A stretch of 64,000 nucleotides of DNA from Parabacteroides massiliensis (lineage in GTDB: Bacteria; Bacteroidota; Bacteroidia; Bacteroidales; Tannerellaceae): positions 186,001-250,000 of the forward strand of contig NZ_LT700192.1 of assembly GCF_900155425.1 (NCBI RefSeq). The letters are read 5' to 3'. Made by a program: the position numbers and the translations under genes. Below the pieces are notes generated by a model, which made no database searches, was not told where the DNA came from, and saw only the letters and a program-made list of their open reading frames with translations. Positions 26,344 through 35,529 of the stretch are shown in pieces. The stretch's first letter is position 1, and every line of letters begins with the position of its first letter.

Positions 26344-28806
26344 ATGAATATATCTTACAATTGGCTGAAAGATTATCTTGATTTTGATTTACAGCCTGAT
26401 GAAGTAGCAGCAGCACTAACCTCTATCGGTTTGGAAACCGGCGGGGTAGAAGAAGTTCAAACCATTAAAGGCGGATTGGAAGGACTTGTCATCGGTGAAG
26501 TTCTTACTTGCGAAGAACATCCGAATTCCGATCACTTGCACATTACAACCGTGAATGTAGGCGGTGCGGAACCTTTGCAGATCGTTTGCGGTGCACCGAA
26601 TGTGGCAGCCGGACAGAAAGTGGTCGTTGCTGTAAACGGTACTAAATTGTATGATGGTGACGAGTGCTTTACGATCAAACGTTCCAAAATCCGCGGCGTT
26701 GAATCGAACGGTATGATCTGTGCTGAAGATGAAATCGGTATCGGGACGGATCATGCAGGTATCATCGTACTGCCGGCCGATGTGGTAGTCGGTACTCCGG
26801 CCAAAGAATATTATAATGTAAAGAGCGACTACGTGCTGGAAGTCGATATCACGCCGAACCGCGTGGATGCCACTTCTCATTTCGGTGTGGCTCGCGACTT
26901 GGCCGCTTATCTGAAACAACACGGTAAGCCTGCCAACTTGAAACGTCCGGGTGTGGAGGCTTTCAAGATTGATGATGAAACTCCGGCTATCGAAGTAGTC
27001 GTTGAAAATAAAGAAGCGTGCCTGCGCTATTCAGGCATTACGATCAAGGGCGTGACCGTAAAGGAAAGTCCGGAATGGTTGCAGAACCGTTTGAAGGTGA
27101 TCGGCTTGCGTCCTATTAATAACGTGGTGGATGTCACGAACTACATCCTGCATGGCGTAGGACAACCTTTACACTCTTTCGATGCCGATAAGATCAAAGG
27201 TAATAAAGTCGTGGTACGTTCGGCAACGGAAGGCTCCAAGTTTGTGACGCTCGATGGCGTGGAACGCACGTTGACCGACCGTGACCTGATGATTTGCAAT
27301 GTGGAAGAACCGATGTGTATCGCCGGTGTATTCGGCGGCCTCGATTCCGGCGTGACGGAACAAACCAAGAATGTATTTCTGGAATCTGCCACTTTTCATC
27401 CTACTTGGATTCGTAAGACAGCCCGTCGTTTCGGTCTGAACACGGATGCATCTTTCCGCTATGAACGCGGCCTGGACCCGAATCAGACGGTCGAAGTGAT
27501 GAAGCGTGCCGCCCTGTTGATTCAAGAGGTAGCAGGTGGAACGATTACGGGTGGCATTCAGGATGTTTATCCGGCTCCGGTTGCACCGTATCGTGTGGAA
27601 CTGGCTTACAATAAGGTCAATACGCTGATCGGTAAGGTGATTCCGGTTGAAACGGTCAAGAGTATCTTGGATAGCCTGGAAATGAAGATTGTTTCCGAAA
27701 CGACTGAAGGCCTGGTGATTGATGTGCCCGTATATCGTATCGATGTACAGCGTGATGTCGATGTGATCGAAGATATTCTTCGTATTTACGGATATAATAA
27801 CGTGGAGTTCAGTGACAATGTGAAGTCAAACCTGAGCTATCAGACTCCGACCGATCGCAGTTATAAATTGCAGAACCTGATTTCCGAACAGCTTTGCGGT
27901 TGCGGTTTCAATGAGATTCTGAATAACTCGCTGACCCGTTCGGCTTACTATGACAACCTTTCCACTTATCCGGTTTCTCATTGTGTGATGCTGATGAATC
28001 CGCTTAGTGCCGATTTGAATTGCATGCGCCAGACGTTGCTGTTCGGTGGCTTGGAAAGTATCGAACATAATGCGAAACGCAAAAATGGTAATATCCGTTT
28101 CTTTGAATTTGGGAACTGCTACGATTACAATATCGACCATAAGAAAGAAGATGAAACATTGGCTGAGTTCTCGGAAGATTATCGTTTGGGTTTGTGGGTG
28201 AGCGGTAGCCGTGTGGATAACAACTGGGCGCATCCGAATGAAAAATCGTCTGTCTACGAACTGAAAGCCTATGTGGAAAATATCCTGCTTCGTCTCGGAG
28301 TGAACTTGCAGAAGGTTATTTTCGGCAATCTGGCGAACGATATCTATTCGGCAGGATTGAGTATCACGACTTCGTCCGGTCGCCAGTTGGGTACGATGGG
28401 TATTGTCAGCCCGAAAATATGCAAGGAAATGGATATTGATGCGGAAGTCTATTATGCGGAATTTTCTTGGACGCTGTTGATGAAGGAAATCAAGAAAAAC
28501 AAGGTGGCTTTCTCTGAAATCTCCAAATTCCCGGCTGTAAAACGCGACCTTGCCTTGTTGTTGGATAAGAGCGTTCAATTTGCCGAAATAGAAAAGATAG
28601 CGACGGAGAGCGAACGTAAACTGTTGAAAGACGTTACTTTGTTTGATGTATACGAAGGAAAGAATCTGCCGGCAGGTAAGAAATCATATGCTGTCAGCTT
28701 CTATTTGCAGGATGAAGGAAAGACTTTGAATGATAAGCAGATTGACGCTATCATGAAAAAGATCCAGACGAACTTGGAACAGAAATTAGGAGCACAATTG
28801 AGATAA
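26344..28806 (+). CDS. pheT: Phenylalanyl-tRNA synthetase beta subunit
   Basis: 820 aa, full length. Domains in order: tRNA-binding EMAP/OB fold (about 40-150, with HPNSDHLHITTVNVG and IVCGAPNV), B3/B4 editing region (about 215-400), B5 (about 405-475), catalytic-like core (about 480-710), and the anticodon-binding FDX-ACB domain at the C-terminus (about 725-820, with KFPAVKRDLALLLD). It pairs with PheS, encoded some 19 kb away on the other strand (45502-46521). A YebC-family gene follows after 38 bp of AT-rich sequence, probably in the same transcript. Confidence 0.97.
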   Translation: MNISYNWLKDYLDFDLQPDEVAAALTSIGLETGGVEEVQTIKGGLEGLVIGEVLTCEEHPNSDHLHITTVNVGGAEPLQIVCGAPNVAAGQKVVVAVNGTKLYDGDECFTIKRSKIRGVESNGMICAEDEIGIGTDHAGIIVLPADVVVGTPAKEYYNVKSDYVLEVDITPNRVDATSHFGVARDLAAYLKQHGKPANLKRPGVEAFKIDDETPAIEVVVENKEACLRYSGITIKGVTVKESPEWLQNRLKVIGLRPINNVVDVTNYILHGVGQPLHSFDADKIKGNKVVVRSATEGSKFVTLDGVERTLTDRDLMICNVEEPMCIAGVFGGLDSGVTEQTKNVFLESATFHPTWIRKTARRFGLNTDASFRYERGLDPNQTVEVMKRAALLIQEVAGGTITGGIQDVYPAPVAPYRVELAYNKVNTLIGKVIPVETVKSILDSLEMKIVSETTEGLVIDVPVYRIDVQRDVDVIEDILRIYGYNNVEFSDNVKSNLSYQTPTDRSYKLQNLISEQLCGCGFNEILNNSLTRSAYYDNLSTYPVSHCVMLMNPLSADLNCMRQTLLFGGLESIEHNAKRKNGNIRFFEFGNCYDYNIDHKKEDETLAEFSEDYRLGLWVSGSRVDNNWAHPNEKSSVYELKAYVENILLRLGVNLQKVIFGNLANDIYSAGLSITTSSGRQLGTMGIVSPKICKEMDIDAEVYYAEFSWTLLMKEIKKNKVAFSEISKFPAVKRDLALLLDKSVQFAEIEKIATESERKLLKDVTLFDVYEGKNLPAGKKSYAVSFYLQDEGKTLNDKQIDAIMKKIQTNLEQKLGAQLR

Positions 28807-28844
28807 ATTGAAAATTAAAAATTAAAAAATAGAGATCATAAATC

Positions 28845-29573
28845 ATGGGAAGAGCGTTTGAGTTTCGCAAAGCGAGAAAGTTTAAGCGTTGGGGCAATAT
28901 GGCCCGTGTATTTACTAAGTTGGGTAAAGAAATTACGATAGCAGCAAAACAAGGTGGACCGGAACCGGAGAACAATCCGCGTTTGCGTGTGTTGATGCAG
29001 ACTGCTAAAAAAGAAAACATGCCGAAAGAAAATGTCGAACGTGCTATCAAACGGGCTGTTTCTAAGGATTTTACCGATTATAAGGAAATGAACTACGAAG
29101 GATATGGTCCTTTCGGTATTGCCATTTTTGTGGAAACGGCAACAGACAACACGACTCGTACTGTTGCGAATGTGCGCAGCTATTTCAACAAGAACGGCGG
29201 TTCTTTGGGTACATCCGGCAGTCTGGAGTTCTTGTTCGAGCATAAATGTGTTTTCCATATTGCGAAGAAAGAAGGCATGTCGTTGGAAGATCTTGAGTTG
29301 GAACTGATTGATTATGGTGTCGATGAAGTGGATGAAGATGAAGACGAAGTGGTTCTCTATGGTGAATTTGCCCAAAATTCAGCTATTCAGAAATATCTGG
29401 AAGAAAATGGATATGAAATCACCAGCAGCGAATTTGTCCGTATTCCGAACGATGTGAAAGAGGTGACTCCCGAACAGCGTGAATCGATTGAAAAATTGAT
29501 TGAAAAGCTGGAAGAAGATGAGGATGTTCAGAATGTGTTCCACAATATGAAGGAAGACGAAAGTGAAGATTAA
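28845..29573 (+). CDS. YebC/PmpR-family (TACO1-like) protein
   Basis: 242 aa, the usual length. The N-terminus with RKARKFKRWGNMARVFTKLG and the segment GGPEPENNPRLR are the family hallmark, followed by NMPKENVERAIKRA and YEGYGPFGIAIFVE. Members act as transcription factors or as ribosome-associated translation factors that help at polyproline; which applies here is not visible. The C-terminal end is very acidic. It lies downstream of pheT and is closed by a strong terminator. Confidence 0.93.
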   Translation: MGRAFEFRKARKFKRWGNMARVFTKLGKEITIAAKQGGPEPENNPRLRVLMQTAKKENMPKENVERAIKRAVSKDFTDYKEMNYEGYGPFGIAIFVETATDNTTRTVANVRSYFNKNGGSLGTSGSLEFLFEHKCVFHIAKKEGMSLEDLELELIDYGVDEVDEDEDEVVLYGEFAQNSAIQKYLEENGYEITSSEFVRIPNDVKEVTPEQRESIEKLIEKLEEDEDVQNVFHNMKEDESED

Positions 29574-29601
29574 TTCTGTAATTGTTATAGAATAAAAAAG
29601 A

Positions 29602-29639
29602 GAGAGTGTAAAAACTATAACCTTTACACTCTCTTTTTT
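29602..29639 (+). terminator. Intrinsic terminator after the YebC-family gene
   Basis: An 11-bp perfect stem (GAGAGTGTAAA, 29602-29612, with 29623-29633), 10-base loop, then six T. Confidence 0.9.
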
Positions 29640-29720
29640 ATTCTATATCAGCAGTTATGTCGGAAATTCTTATTTCCTTTGTCATACTTTATTTTAATGC
29701 AAATACAATTTTAAGAAATC

Positions 29721-30470
29721 ATGAAAGGAATTAGAACTCTACTTTGTGTTATCTCGTTGGCCTTTTCGAGTGTGGTTATGAGTGATGTTATGGCCCAAAA
29801 GGATTTGTTTAATTCTTTAGCAGTTGGTGTGGGTGTCGGTACTATCGGTGTCGATGTGAATGTGGCAACTCCCATCACTTCCCACTTTGCTTTGCGCGGT
29901 GGCCTTTCCTTTATGCCGAATTTTAGCATGAATACGGATGTGGATGTAGAAGTGGAAGCGGCAGAAGGCGTGAATGTCCCCTCTACGATCAATGTGGAAG
30001 GAAACATCAAGCGAGTTTCCGGAGAATTACTTGTGAACTATTATCCGTTTAAAAAAGGTTCTTTCTTTTTGACTGCCGGCGCTTATTTTGGCGGAGGAAC
30101 TTTATTGAAGATAAACGGACATAGCGATGAATTGAAGGAACTGGTAGCCGAAGCCGATAAGGCCGGTGTCGTTATCGGCGATTATACGATTCCGGTAGAC
30201 AAAAACGGTAATGTGTCAGGTGGCTTGAAAGTTTCGAGTTTCCGTCCGTATGTGGGTTTGGGGTTCGGCCGTGCCGTACCGAAGAAACGGCTTGGCGTGA
30301 TGTTTGAACTGGGCGTCCAGTTTCAAGGCAAACCGGATGTCTATACGGACTATGGTAATATTGGCAATTTGTTGGCTGAAGCCGATCCGGACGATACGTT
30401 TTCTAAAATCGTGGATAAACTGACTGTTTATCCGGTCATGAAGATACGCCTTTGTGGACGGATTTTCTAA
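29721..30470 (+). CDS. Small outer-membrane beta-barrel protein
   Basis: 249 aa with a signal peptide (cleavage near VMA, about 25). Mature strands alternate polar and hydrophobic residues and are rich in Gly and aromatics (for example SFFLTAGAYFGGGTL and SFRPYVGLGFGRAV), typical of 8-10 stranded OmpA/OmpW-like barrels. The last residues MKIRLCGRIF end in Phe, the usual outer-membrane insertion signal. It has no OmpA peptidoglycan-binding domain. It stands alone between two terminators. Ligand or role unknown. Confidence 0.8.
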   Translation: MKGIRTLLCVISLAFSSVVMSDVMAQKDLFNSLAVGVGVGTIGVDVNVATPITSHFALRGGLSFMPNFSMNTDVDVEVEAAEGVNVPSTINVEGNIKRVSGELLVNYYPFKKGSFFLTAGAYFGGGTLLKINGHSDELKELVAEADKAGVVIGDYTIPVDKNGNVSGGLKVSSFRPYVGLGFGRAVPKKRLGVMFELGVQFQGKPDVYTDYGNIGNLLAEADPDDTFSKIVDKLTVYPVMKIRLCGRIF

Positions 30471-30483
30471 TTTCTAAAAAATA

Positions 30484-30509
30484 AAAGCCTGGCAGTAAAG
30501 TCAGGCTTT
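30484..30509. terminator. Hairpin between convergent genes
   Basis: AAAGCCTG (30484-30491) pairs with CAGGCTTT (30502-30509). A-rich sequence lies on the left and CATTTTTAC on the right, so it can serve both directions. It overlaps the stop of the leftward gene at 30501. Confidence 0.7.
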
Positions 30510-31556
30510 CATTTTTACTATAAAGAGGACAGGATTGTCTTTGTTTGTCCGGCGGGGAAAAGAGTAGGCGAGTTCTTTGCCACTTTTGCAATAGCAGTAG
30601 GTATTGCTCTGAAGGTCGATGGATTGAAGTTCGGGGATCTTGCCTGTCTTGTAGAAATTGTCTTCCAGTCCACCTTGTACGTTATAGGCTTTTGTCTCTT
30701 GTTGGTCGTAACAAAATGTGTAGCTATGTTCCGGTAAGGTCGGATCGTAATGGGTAGAGACCAAAAAGCGTGTCCCGATCTGTAAAGGAAGGATCTGTGC
30801 ATAGTCCTCCGTGATGTCCAACTGGTTGCTATAGATAAGATAGAGCGTGTCATTCAATATATGGGCCGGCTGTAAGGATGGAGACTGCACATAAACATGT
30901 CCGTCTTTGACGGCTATTTCGGGACCTGTCTTGTGGTTGATTTCCATCCGTCCTAAATCGGCTACATCCAATTTGCGTTTTCCTGCTTCTTTAAATTCGA
31001 GATCAAATTTGTAGAGCCATTGTTCGACTGTCGGTGCTTGTTCGTTTTCGGAGTTGATCAAGTCGATTGTCGCCCACAGATGGTTGTCGTAGTAAGCTAT
31101 ATGTCCGAAAGTTTTCCACGAAGCATCTTGAGGAAGGATGCTTTGAAAAAGGAGTTTTCCGTCGTAGTCGTAATAATATACCTCATGTCCGGTCCCGATA
31201 ACGATCAGGCGGTCGTGGACGGGATCGACTGCATAGTCTGCCAATTCGACCGGCTGTCCTGTTTCTGACCGGTGTGTTGTTATTTGTCCGAGAAACTTGC
31301 CGGAACTGTTGAAATGGTAAAGTTGACGATCGCTGACGAGAAAGAGGTCTTCCCGGTCGCGCTTGATCATCCTGATCTTTTTCAAGGAACAATGTTTATT
31401 TGTTTCCAAAGGAATAGCGATCACCTCCTCGGCAACATCTGACAGGCTTCCTTCCGGTTGACATTGCGGTAAATCGGTGTTATGGATTATTTGATATCCA
31501 ATCCGGCCGTATAAGGCGATCAGACATACAAATAAAAGATTAAAGGTTTTTCTCAT
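30501..31556 (-). CDS. Predicted 6-bladed beta-propeller protein
   Basis: 351 aa. A hydrophobic N-terminus (about 5-17) suggests export or membrane anchoring, without a clear lipobox. The body has repeated strand motifs such as LFLVSDRQLYHFNSSGKFLGQI, DRLIVIGTGHEVYYYDYDGKLL and DGHVYVQSP, matching the DUF5128-type 6-bladed propeller family common in Bacteroidota. Function of that family is largely unknown. It is divergent from a TonB-dependent-receptor-like gene with 225 bp between, in which I see only promoter-like AT-rich sequence (a possible -7 TACATTTA at 31676). Confidence 0.7.
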   Translation of the reverse strand: MRKTFNLLFVCLIALYGRIGYQIIHNTDLPQCQPEGSLSDVAEEVIAIPLETNKHCSLKKIRMIKRDREDLFLVSDRQLYHFNSSGKFLGQITTHRSETGQPVELADYAVDPVHDRLIVIGTGHEVYYYDYDGKLLFQSILPQDASWKTFGHIAYYDNHLWATIDLINSENEQAPTVEQWLYKFDLEFKEAGKRKLDVADLGRMEINHKTGPEIAVKDGHVYVQSPSLQPAHILNDTLYLIYSNQLDITEDYAQILPLQIGTRFLVSTHYDPTLPEHSYTFCYDQQETKAYNVQGGLEDNFYKTGKIPELQSIDLQSNTYCYCKSGKELAYSFPRRTNKDNPVLFIVKMKA

Positions 31557-31781
31557 CTCATCTCAAATAAAAAAATAACATCCAACCATTTCTTTGTATA
31601 AACGTACAAAAACAACGGTTTATTGCAAGAAATCCATTTTATCTTCATACTTGGCTATTCTTTTCGATTAAATCGGTACATTTACGGTGTATTAGAAAAT
31701 GATGGACAGCTAATTATGTCTGGTGCATGATGAATACCCCTTGTTTAGGGAGAGTGGAAATTAATACAAACTTTATATTAT

Positions 31782-34049
31782 ATGAAAGTCGGAATCGGTA
31801 TTTTACTATTATTCTTTGTTGCCTCCTTGCAGGCACAGAATATCACGGGGGTGATCACGAACAATAAAAAACAACCGATAGACGGTGCAACCATTGTTTT
31901 GCAGACAACAGATTCTACATATATAAACGCCTCAATTTCGAATGTAGACGGAACTTTTGTATTGGATAGCCAGCCGGAAGAATACCGATTGATCGTACAG
32001 CATCTCTTGTACAAAACTAAGGAAATCACGGGAAAGGGCAGAGATGTCGGTGTCATTCGACTTGATCCGCAGGATTATGCTTTGGATGAGATCGTGGTAA
32101 AAGCGGAGCGTCCTTTTGTGAAAGTGGAAGATGGGCGTTTGGGATACGATTTGTCCGTTCTTGCCGGTGATGGAGTGGTGAACAATGCATACGAGGCTCT
32201 GGCTAAACTCCCCGGTGTAAAGGAGAGTAAAGGTGTACTTACTTTGGCAGGCACGGGAAACTTGACTGTGGTCTTGAATGGAAAACCGACAACAATGGAG
32301 GCCGGACAACTTGAGACACTTTTGCGCAATACTCCGTTGGATAGGGTGGAAAAGGCGGAAGTCATGTATAGCGCGCCTCCTGAATATCATGTAAGAGGAG
32401 CTGTGATCAATATTGTCTTGAAACGATCTCATGATTATTCTTTTCAAGGAGAAGTCAATGCTGATTATACAAACCAATATTTCAATAGCGGTGGGGCGAA
32501 CGGAAATTTCCGCTTATCGACGCCTAAGATGGCTTTTGATGTCATGTATGGGGCCAATGATGTAAAAAAGATGGAATATATGGATCTGTATTCCAGGCAC
32601 ACATTGAAAAATCAAGTATATGATATCAGGCAAAACGAGCAGTTGCGGATGAAGTATTGGAACCACAATTTTAGGACTGTATTCGAGTATAACCTGAATG
32701 ATAAGGATAATCTCAATCTCGCTTATACCGGTAGTTTTACTCCTGACCAGCATAGCAATAGCCTGACCTCAGGCAATTACCAAGCAAGCAATGTAGACAA
32801 ATATGTCGAAACCCGTATGCATAATGTTACTTTGCAATATCATTCCGGATCCGGATTTGATGTCGGCGGGGATTACACGCGTTATACATCCGATAATAAT
32901 CAGACTTTGTCGGCTGACTATACGGAGGGTGGTCAAAGCTGTTTTTCTATCATCGGCGGTCAAAAAATAGACCGGTATTCTATTTATGCCGACCGGAAAC
33001 GTTCTTTGGGCAAAGAATGGAATTTAAGTTACGGAATGTCTTACCGGTTTGCGAAAGACCGTGACTTTCAGACCTATGATAAGGTTGTAGGCGATATCCA
33101 GACCGAAAATACAGATTCCAGGCTTCACGAGCACACTGCCAATGTTTATGTATCCCTGAGCAAGAACTATGCGACCGGAACGTCGGTCTCTGTCTCTGCT
33201 ACAGGTGAATATTATACCATCGGCAGTTATCGTAAATGGGCAGTCTATCCGCAAGCATCCCTGACGTATGTCAAATCTCCCGAACATTTATTCCAGTTTT
33301 CGTTATCGACGGATAAAACATATCCGGGCTATTGGGATATGCAGTCTTCCGTCAGCCATCTAAACGGATATACCGAACTTTGGGGAACGCCGGGATTGAA
33401 ACCGTCGACAACCTATAATTTGAACGGTAATTATATATGGAAACAAAAGTATATTTTCGGTCTGTTCTTCATGCATACGTCTGACTTTTTCGTACAAACA
33501 GGCTACCAATCCACCGACCGCTTGGCATTAATCTATAAGAATACAAATTGGAATTATATGCAGATGTGGGGGGCAAACGTCATTTTACCTTTTAAAGTCG
33601 GGAATTGGCTGGATTCACGACTTACTTTGATCGGTATGCAGGTTCGCCAATGTTGCGACGACTTTTTCGATATCCCGTTTAACCGGAAGAAATGGATGTT
33701 CAACGGTTCGCTGGATAACACGTTTAAGGTTAGTAAGAATCTGGCTCTTGAATTAATAGGTAGCCTGCAAACCCCGATGATTCAGGGTACTTTTGACATA
33801 GAAACGGTCTATAACCTTACAGCCGGAATTAAATGGGGTTTTGCTAATGATAGGATAAGCTTGTCTGCCCGTTGTAGCGATCTTTTCAACTCAGGCATGC
33901 CTAACTTGAAAGTTCGTTTTAAAGGGCAACACTTGGATATGAACAACGGTTTTTATTCACGCGCTTTCACTTTACTTTTCAATTACCGCTTTGGTGGATA
34001 TAAGAAGAAAGAAGTCCGGAAGATTGATACCTCAAGGTTCGGACATTAG
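31782..34049 (+). CDS. Outer-membrane receptor of the TonB-dependent type with CarboxypepD_reg N-terminus
   Basis: 755 aa with a signal peptide (cleavage near LQAQ, about 19). A CarboxypepD_reg-like domain (about 20-105) contains GVITNNKKQPIDGATIVL. A plug-like region (about 110-215) has ALAKLPGVKES and VLNGKPTTMEAGQLE. The rest is a large beta-barrel of the OMP_b-brl_3 type. It is shorter than SusC and has no SusD partner beside it. The substrate is unknown. The downstream gene is convergent. Confidence 0.85.
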   Translation: MKVGIGILLLFFVASLQAQNITGVITNNKKQPIDGATIVLQTTDSTYINASISNVDGTFVLDSQPEEYRLIVQHLLYKTKEITGKGRDVGVIRLDPQDYALDEIVVKAERPFVKVEDGRLGYDLSVLAGDGVVNNAYEALAKLPGVKESKGVLTLAGTGNLTVVLNGKPTTMEAGQLETLLRNTPLDRVEKAEVMYSAPPEYHVRGAVINIVLKRSHDYSFQGEVNADYTNQYFNSGGANGNFRLSTPKMAFDVMYGANDVKKMEYMDLYSRHTLKNQVYDIRQNEQLRMKYWNHNFRTVFEYNLNDKDNLNLAYTGSFTPDQHSNSLTSGNYQASNVDKYVETRMHNVTLQYHSGSGFDVGGDYTRYTSDNNQTLSADYTEGGQSCFSIIGGQKIDRYSIYADRKRSLGKEWNLSYGMSYRFAKDRDFQTYDKVVGDIQTENTDSRLHEHTANVYVSLSKNYATGTSVSVSATGEYYTIGSYRKWAVYPQASLTYVKSPEHLFQFSLSTDKTYPGYWDMQSSVSHLNGYTELWGTPGLKPSTTYNLNGNYIWKQKYIFGLFFMHTSDFFVQTGYQSTDRLALIYKNTNWNYMQMWGANVILPFKVGNWLDSRLTLIGMQVRQCCDDFFDIPFNRKKWMFNGSLDNTFKVSKNLALELIGSLQTPMIQGTFDIETVYNLTAGIKWGFANDRISLSARCSDLFNSGMPNLKVRFKGQHLDMNNGFYSRAFTLLFNYRFGGYKKKEVRKIDTSRFGH

Positions 34050-34123
34050 CATGAGTCCTGCTTATCTTTTTAGGGCTGTGTGTTAAATGTACTTGAGATA
34101 CCGGTTAAATGTTTGACTATCGG

Positions 34124-34513
34124 TCAAAGAATACGCCGTCCCAATTCGTCCAGCATATTCACGCGTTCCAAAGAGAACGTATTGTCATACTTTTGGATAT
34201 ATTCTAAAAGCATCTTGGCTTTTCGCAACATCGCTTGCTCTTCATCGGGGTAGAGGTAGCTTTCTTCTATCAAGGTTTTGACGGCTATCTCAAGACGAAG
34301 GATTCCGCCATTGTCATCACTGTCGAGGCGACGGATAAGCTCTTCGGGCGGAAGAGCCATTAGGGCAGGACGGTCCAGTTTGAGGGAATTGTACACGGTT
34401 TGGATCAACTCCGGGGTATGGCGAGTCGCATTAGTGTTGCGGTTCGTAATGATCTGAAGGACTACTTTGGCAAGTTCCTCGATCTGTATCATGATGAAAT
34501 CTCGTTTGAGCAT
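34124..34513 (-). CDS. Small DUF6483-like protein
   Basis: 129 aa counted from the ATG at 34513; the frame opens at a TTG at 34531 and another ATG lies at 34492. The N-terminus MLKRDFIMIQIEELAKVV resembles the opening of DUF6483 proteins (RDYIMRxIE), which are known mainly from Firmicutes, so the assignment is tentative. The protein looks all-helical and cytosolic, with no signal. It lies 56 bp downstream of the cyclophilin gene on the same strand and may share its transcript. Function unknown. Confidence 0.65.
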   Translation of the reverse strand: MLKRDFIMIQIEELAKVVLQIITNRNTNATRHTPELIQTVYNSLKLDRPALMALPPEELIRRLDSDDNGGILRLEIAVKTLIEESYLYPDEEQAMLRKAKMLLEYIQKYDNTFSLERVNMLDELGRRIL

Positions 34514-34569
34514 AGGGAAATCAATAATCAAAAATTAGTAATTAAGAAAAAGGCATTTACTTTTCACTT

Positions 34570-35418
34570 TTACTTTTCCACTGTCACCTTAATAATGCGG
34601 ATATCCTTTTTGGGGCGGTCGTATTCGTCGCGGGGTTGTCCGGCGATGGCATCGAGCACGTCGAATCCATCGATGAGTTCGCCATATACGGTATAGTTGC
34701 CGTCCAGATGGTGGCAACCGCCTTCAGTAGTGTAGGCTTTTCGTTGCTCTTTGGTGAACAACAGGTGTCCGGGTGTGGCACGTACCATTGAATCAACCTG
34801 GGCGTTGATTTTGCGCAAACGTTTCTGATATTCGCGTTTATTGCTGGTTTTCTGCATGCGCAGTTCGGCACGGACAGGATAAAAGAATTTCTGCATAGCC
34901 TTCTCCTTGATATCCTGGTTAGCAATCATTTCCAGCGTGTCCAATTCTCCATTGGTGTAGACTTTCCCTTGTACTATATAGAACTGCGACATGTCTGATT
35001 TTTTTTGCGGGTTGATGTCGTCATTCTGACGGGGAGCAGCCAACGCACCTCGCTTGTTGAAGCGATGAGGACGCATCTCCGGCATGATCTCCGAATTTCG
35101 GTCTCCGAAACCGCAACGGGCACCGGCAGGTGCATTACGGGAATCGGGAGCTCCGCCTTGTATCATGAATTCGGGAAGTACACGGGTGAACAATGTTCCG
35201 TCATATTCACCTCGTTTGGCACGTTCGATAAAGGTACGGACATGGTTTGGAACATCGTCATACAGTTTCGCTTTCATGGTTCCGGCGCTTGTATTGATAG
35301 TGACTATTTTCGCGGGAACCTGTTCTGATGCAGATGTTACGGCGTCTGCATCGTTTTGGCCAAAAGCTGGCGAGAGGCAGGCCAGCAAACCTAATAAGAT
35401 ATAATAGCTCTTTTTCAT
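34570..35418 (-). CDS. Periplasmic peptidyl-prolyl isomerase, cyclophilin type, with helical insert
   Basis: 282 aa from the ATG at 35418 (MKKSYYILLG), which opens a clean signal peptide ending near AFGQ (about 20). The frame is open 16 codons further upstream, but those precede the signal. Cyclophilin signatures: TLFTRVLPEFMIQGG, GALAAPRQ, SDMSQFYIVQG and YTVYGELIDGFDVLDAI. Between the two halves sits an insert of about 70 charged residues (about 165-235). The insert makes it longer than plain cyclophilins of about 165 aa. It assists folding of exported proteins. Confidence 0.9.
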   Translation of the reverse strand: MKKSYYILLGLLACLSPAFGQNDADAVTSASEQVPAKIVTINTSAGTMKAKLYDDVPNHVRTFIERAKRGEYDGTLFTRVLPEFMIQGGAPDSRNAPAGARCGFGDRNSEIMPEMRPHRFNKRGALAAPRQNDDINPQKKSDMSQFYIVQGKVYTNGELDTLEMIANQDIKEKAMQKFFYPVRAELRMQKTSNKREYQKRLRKINAQVDSMVRATPGHLLFTKEQRKAYTTEGGCHHLDGNYTVYGELIDGFDVLDAIAGQPRDEYDRPKKDIRIIKVTVEK

Positions 35419-35478
35419 CTTTTGAAATATTTGGAGGGTAAAGATAGTATTTATGTTGTTAAACACAAAGTAAATGGC

Positions 35479-35486
35479 TACCTTTG
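35479..35486 (+). promoter_or_regulatory. -7 box of the AspT/YidE-type transporter gene
   Basis: TACCTTTG matches TAnnTTTG, with a weak GTTG at 35455-35458 (20 bases upstream) as -33. The leader is about 38 nt. Confidence 0.5.
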
Positions 35487-35529
35487 CAGCCTTTAAGGCA
35501 AATTTAAGATTATAACTACACGTATTATT

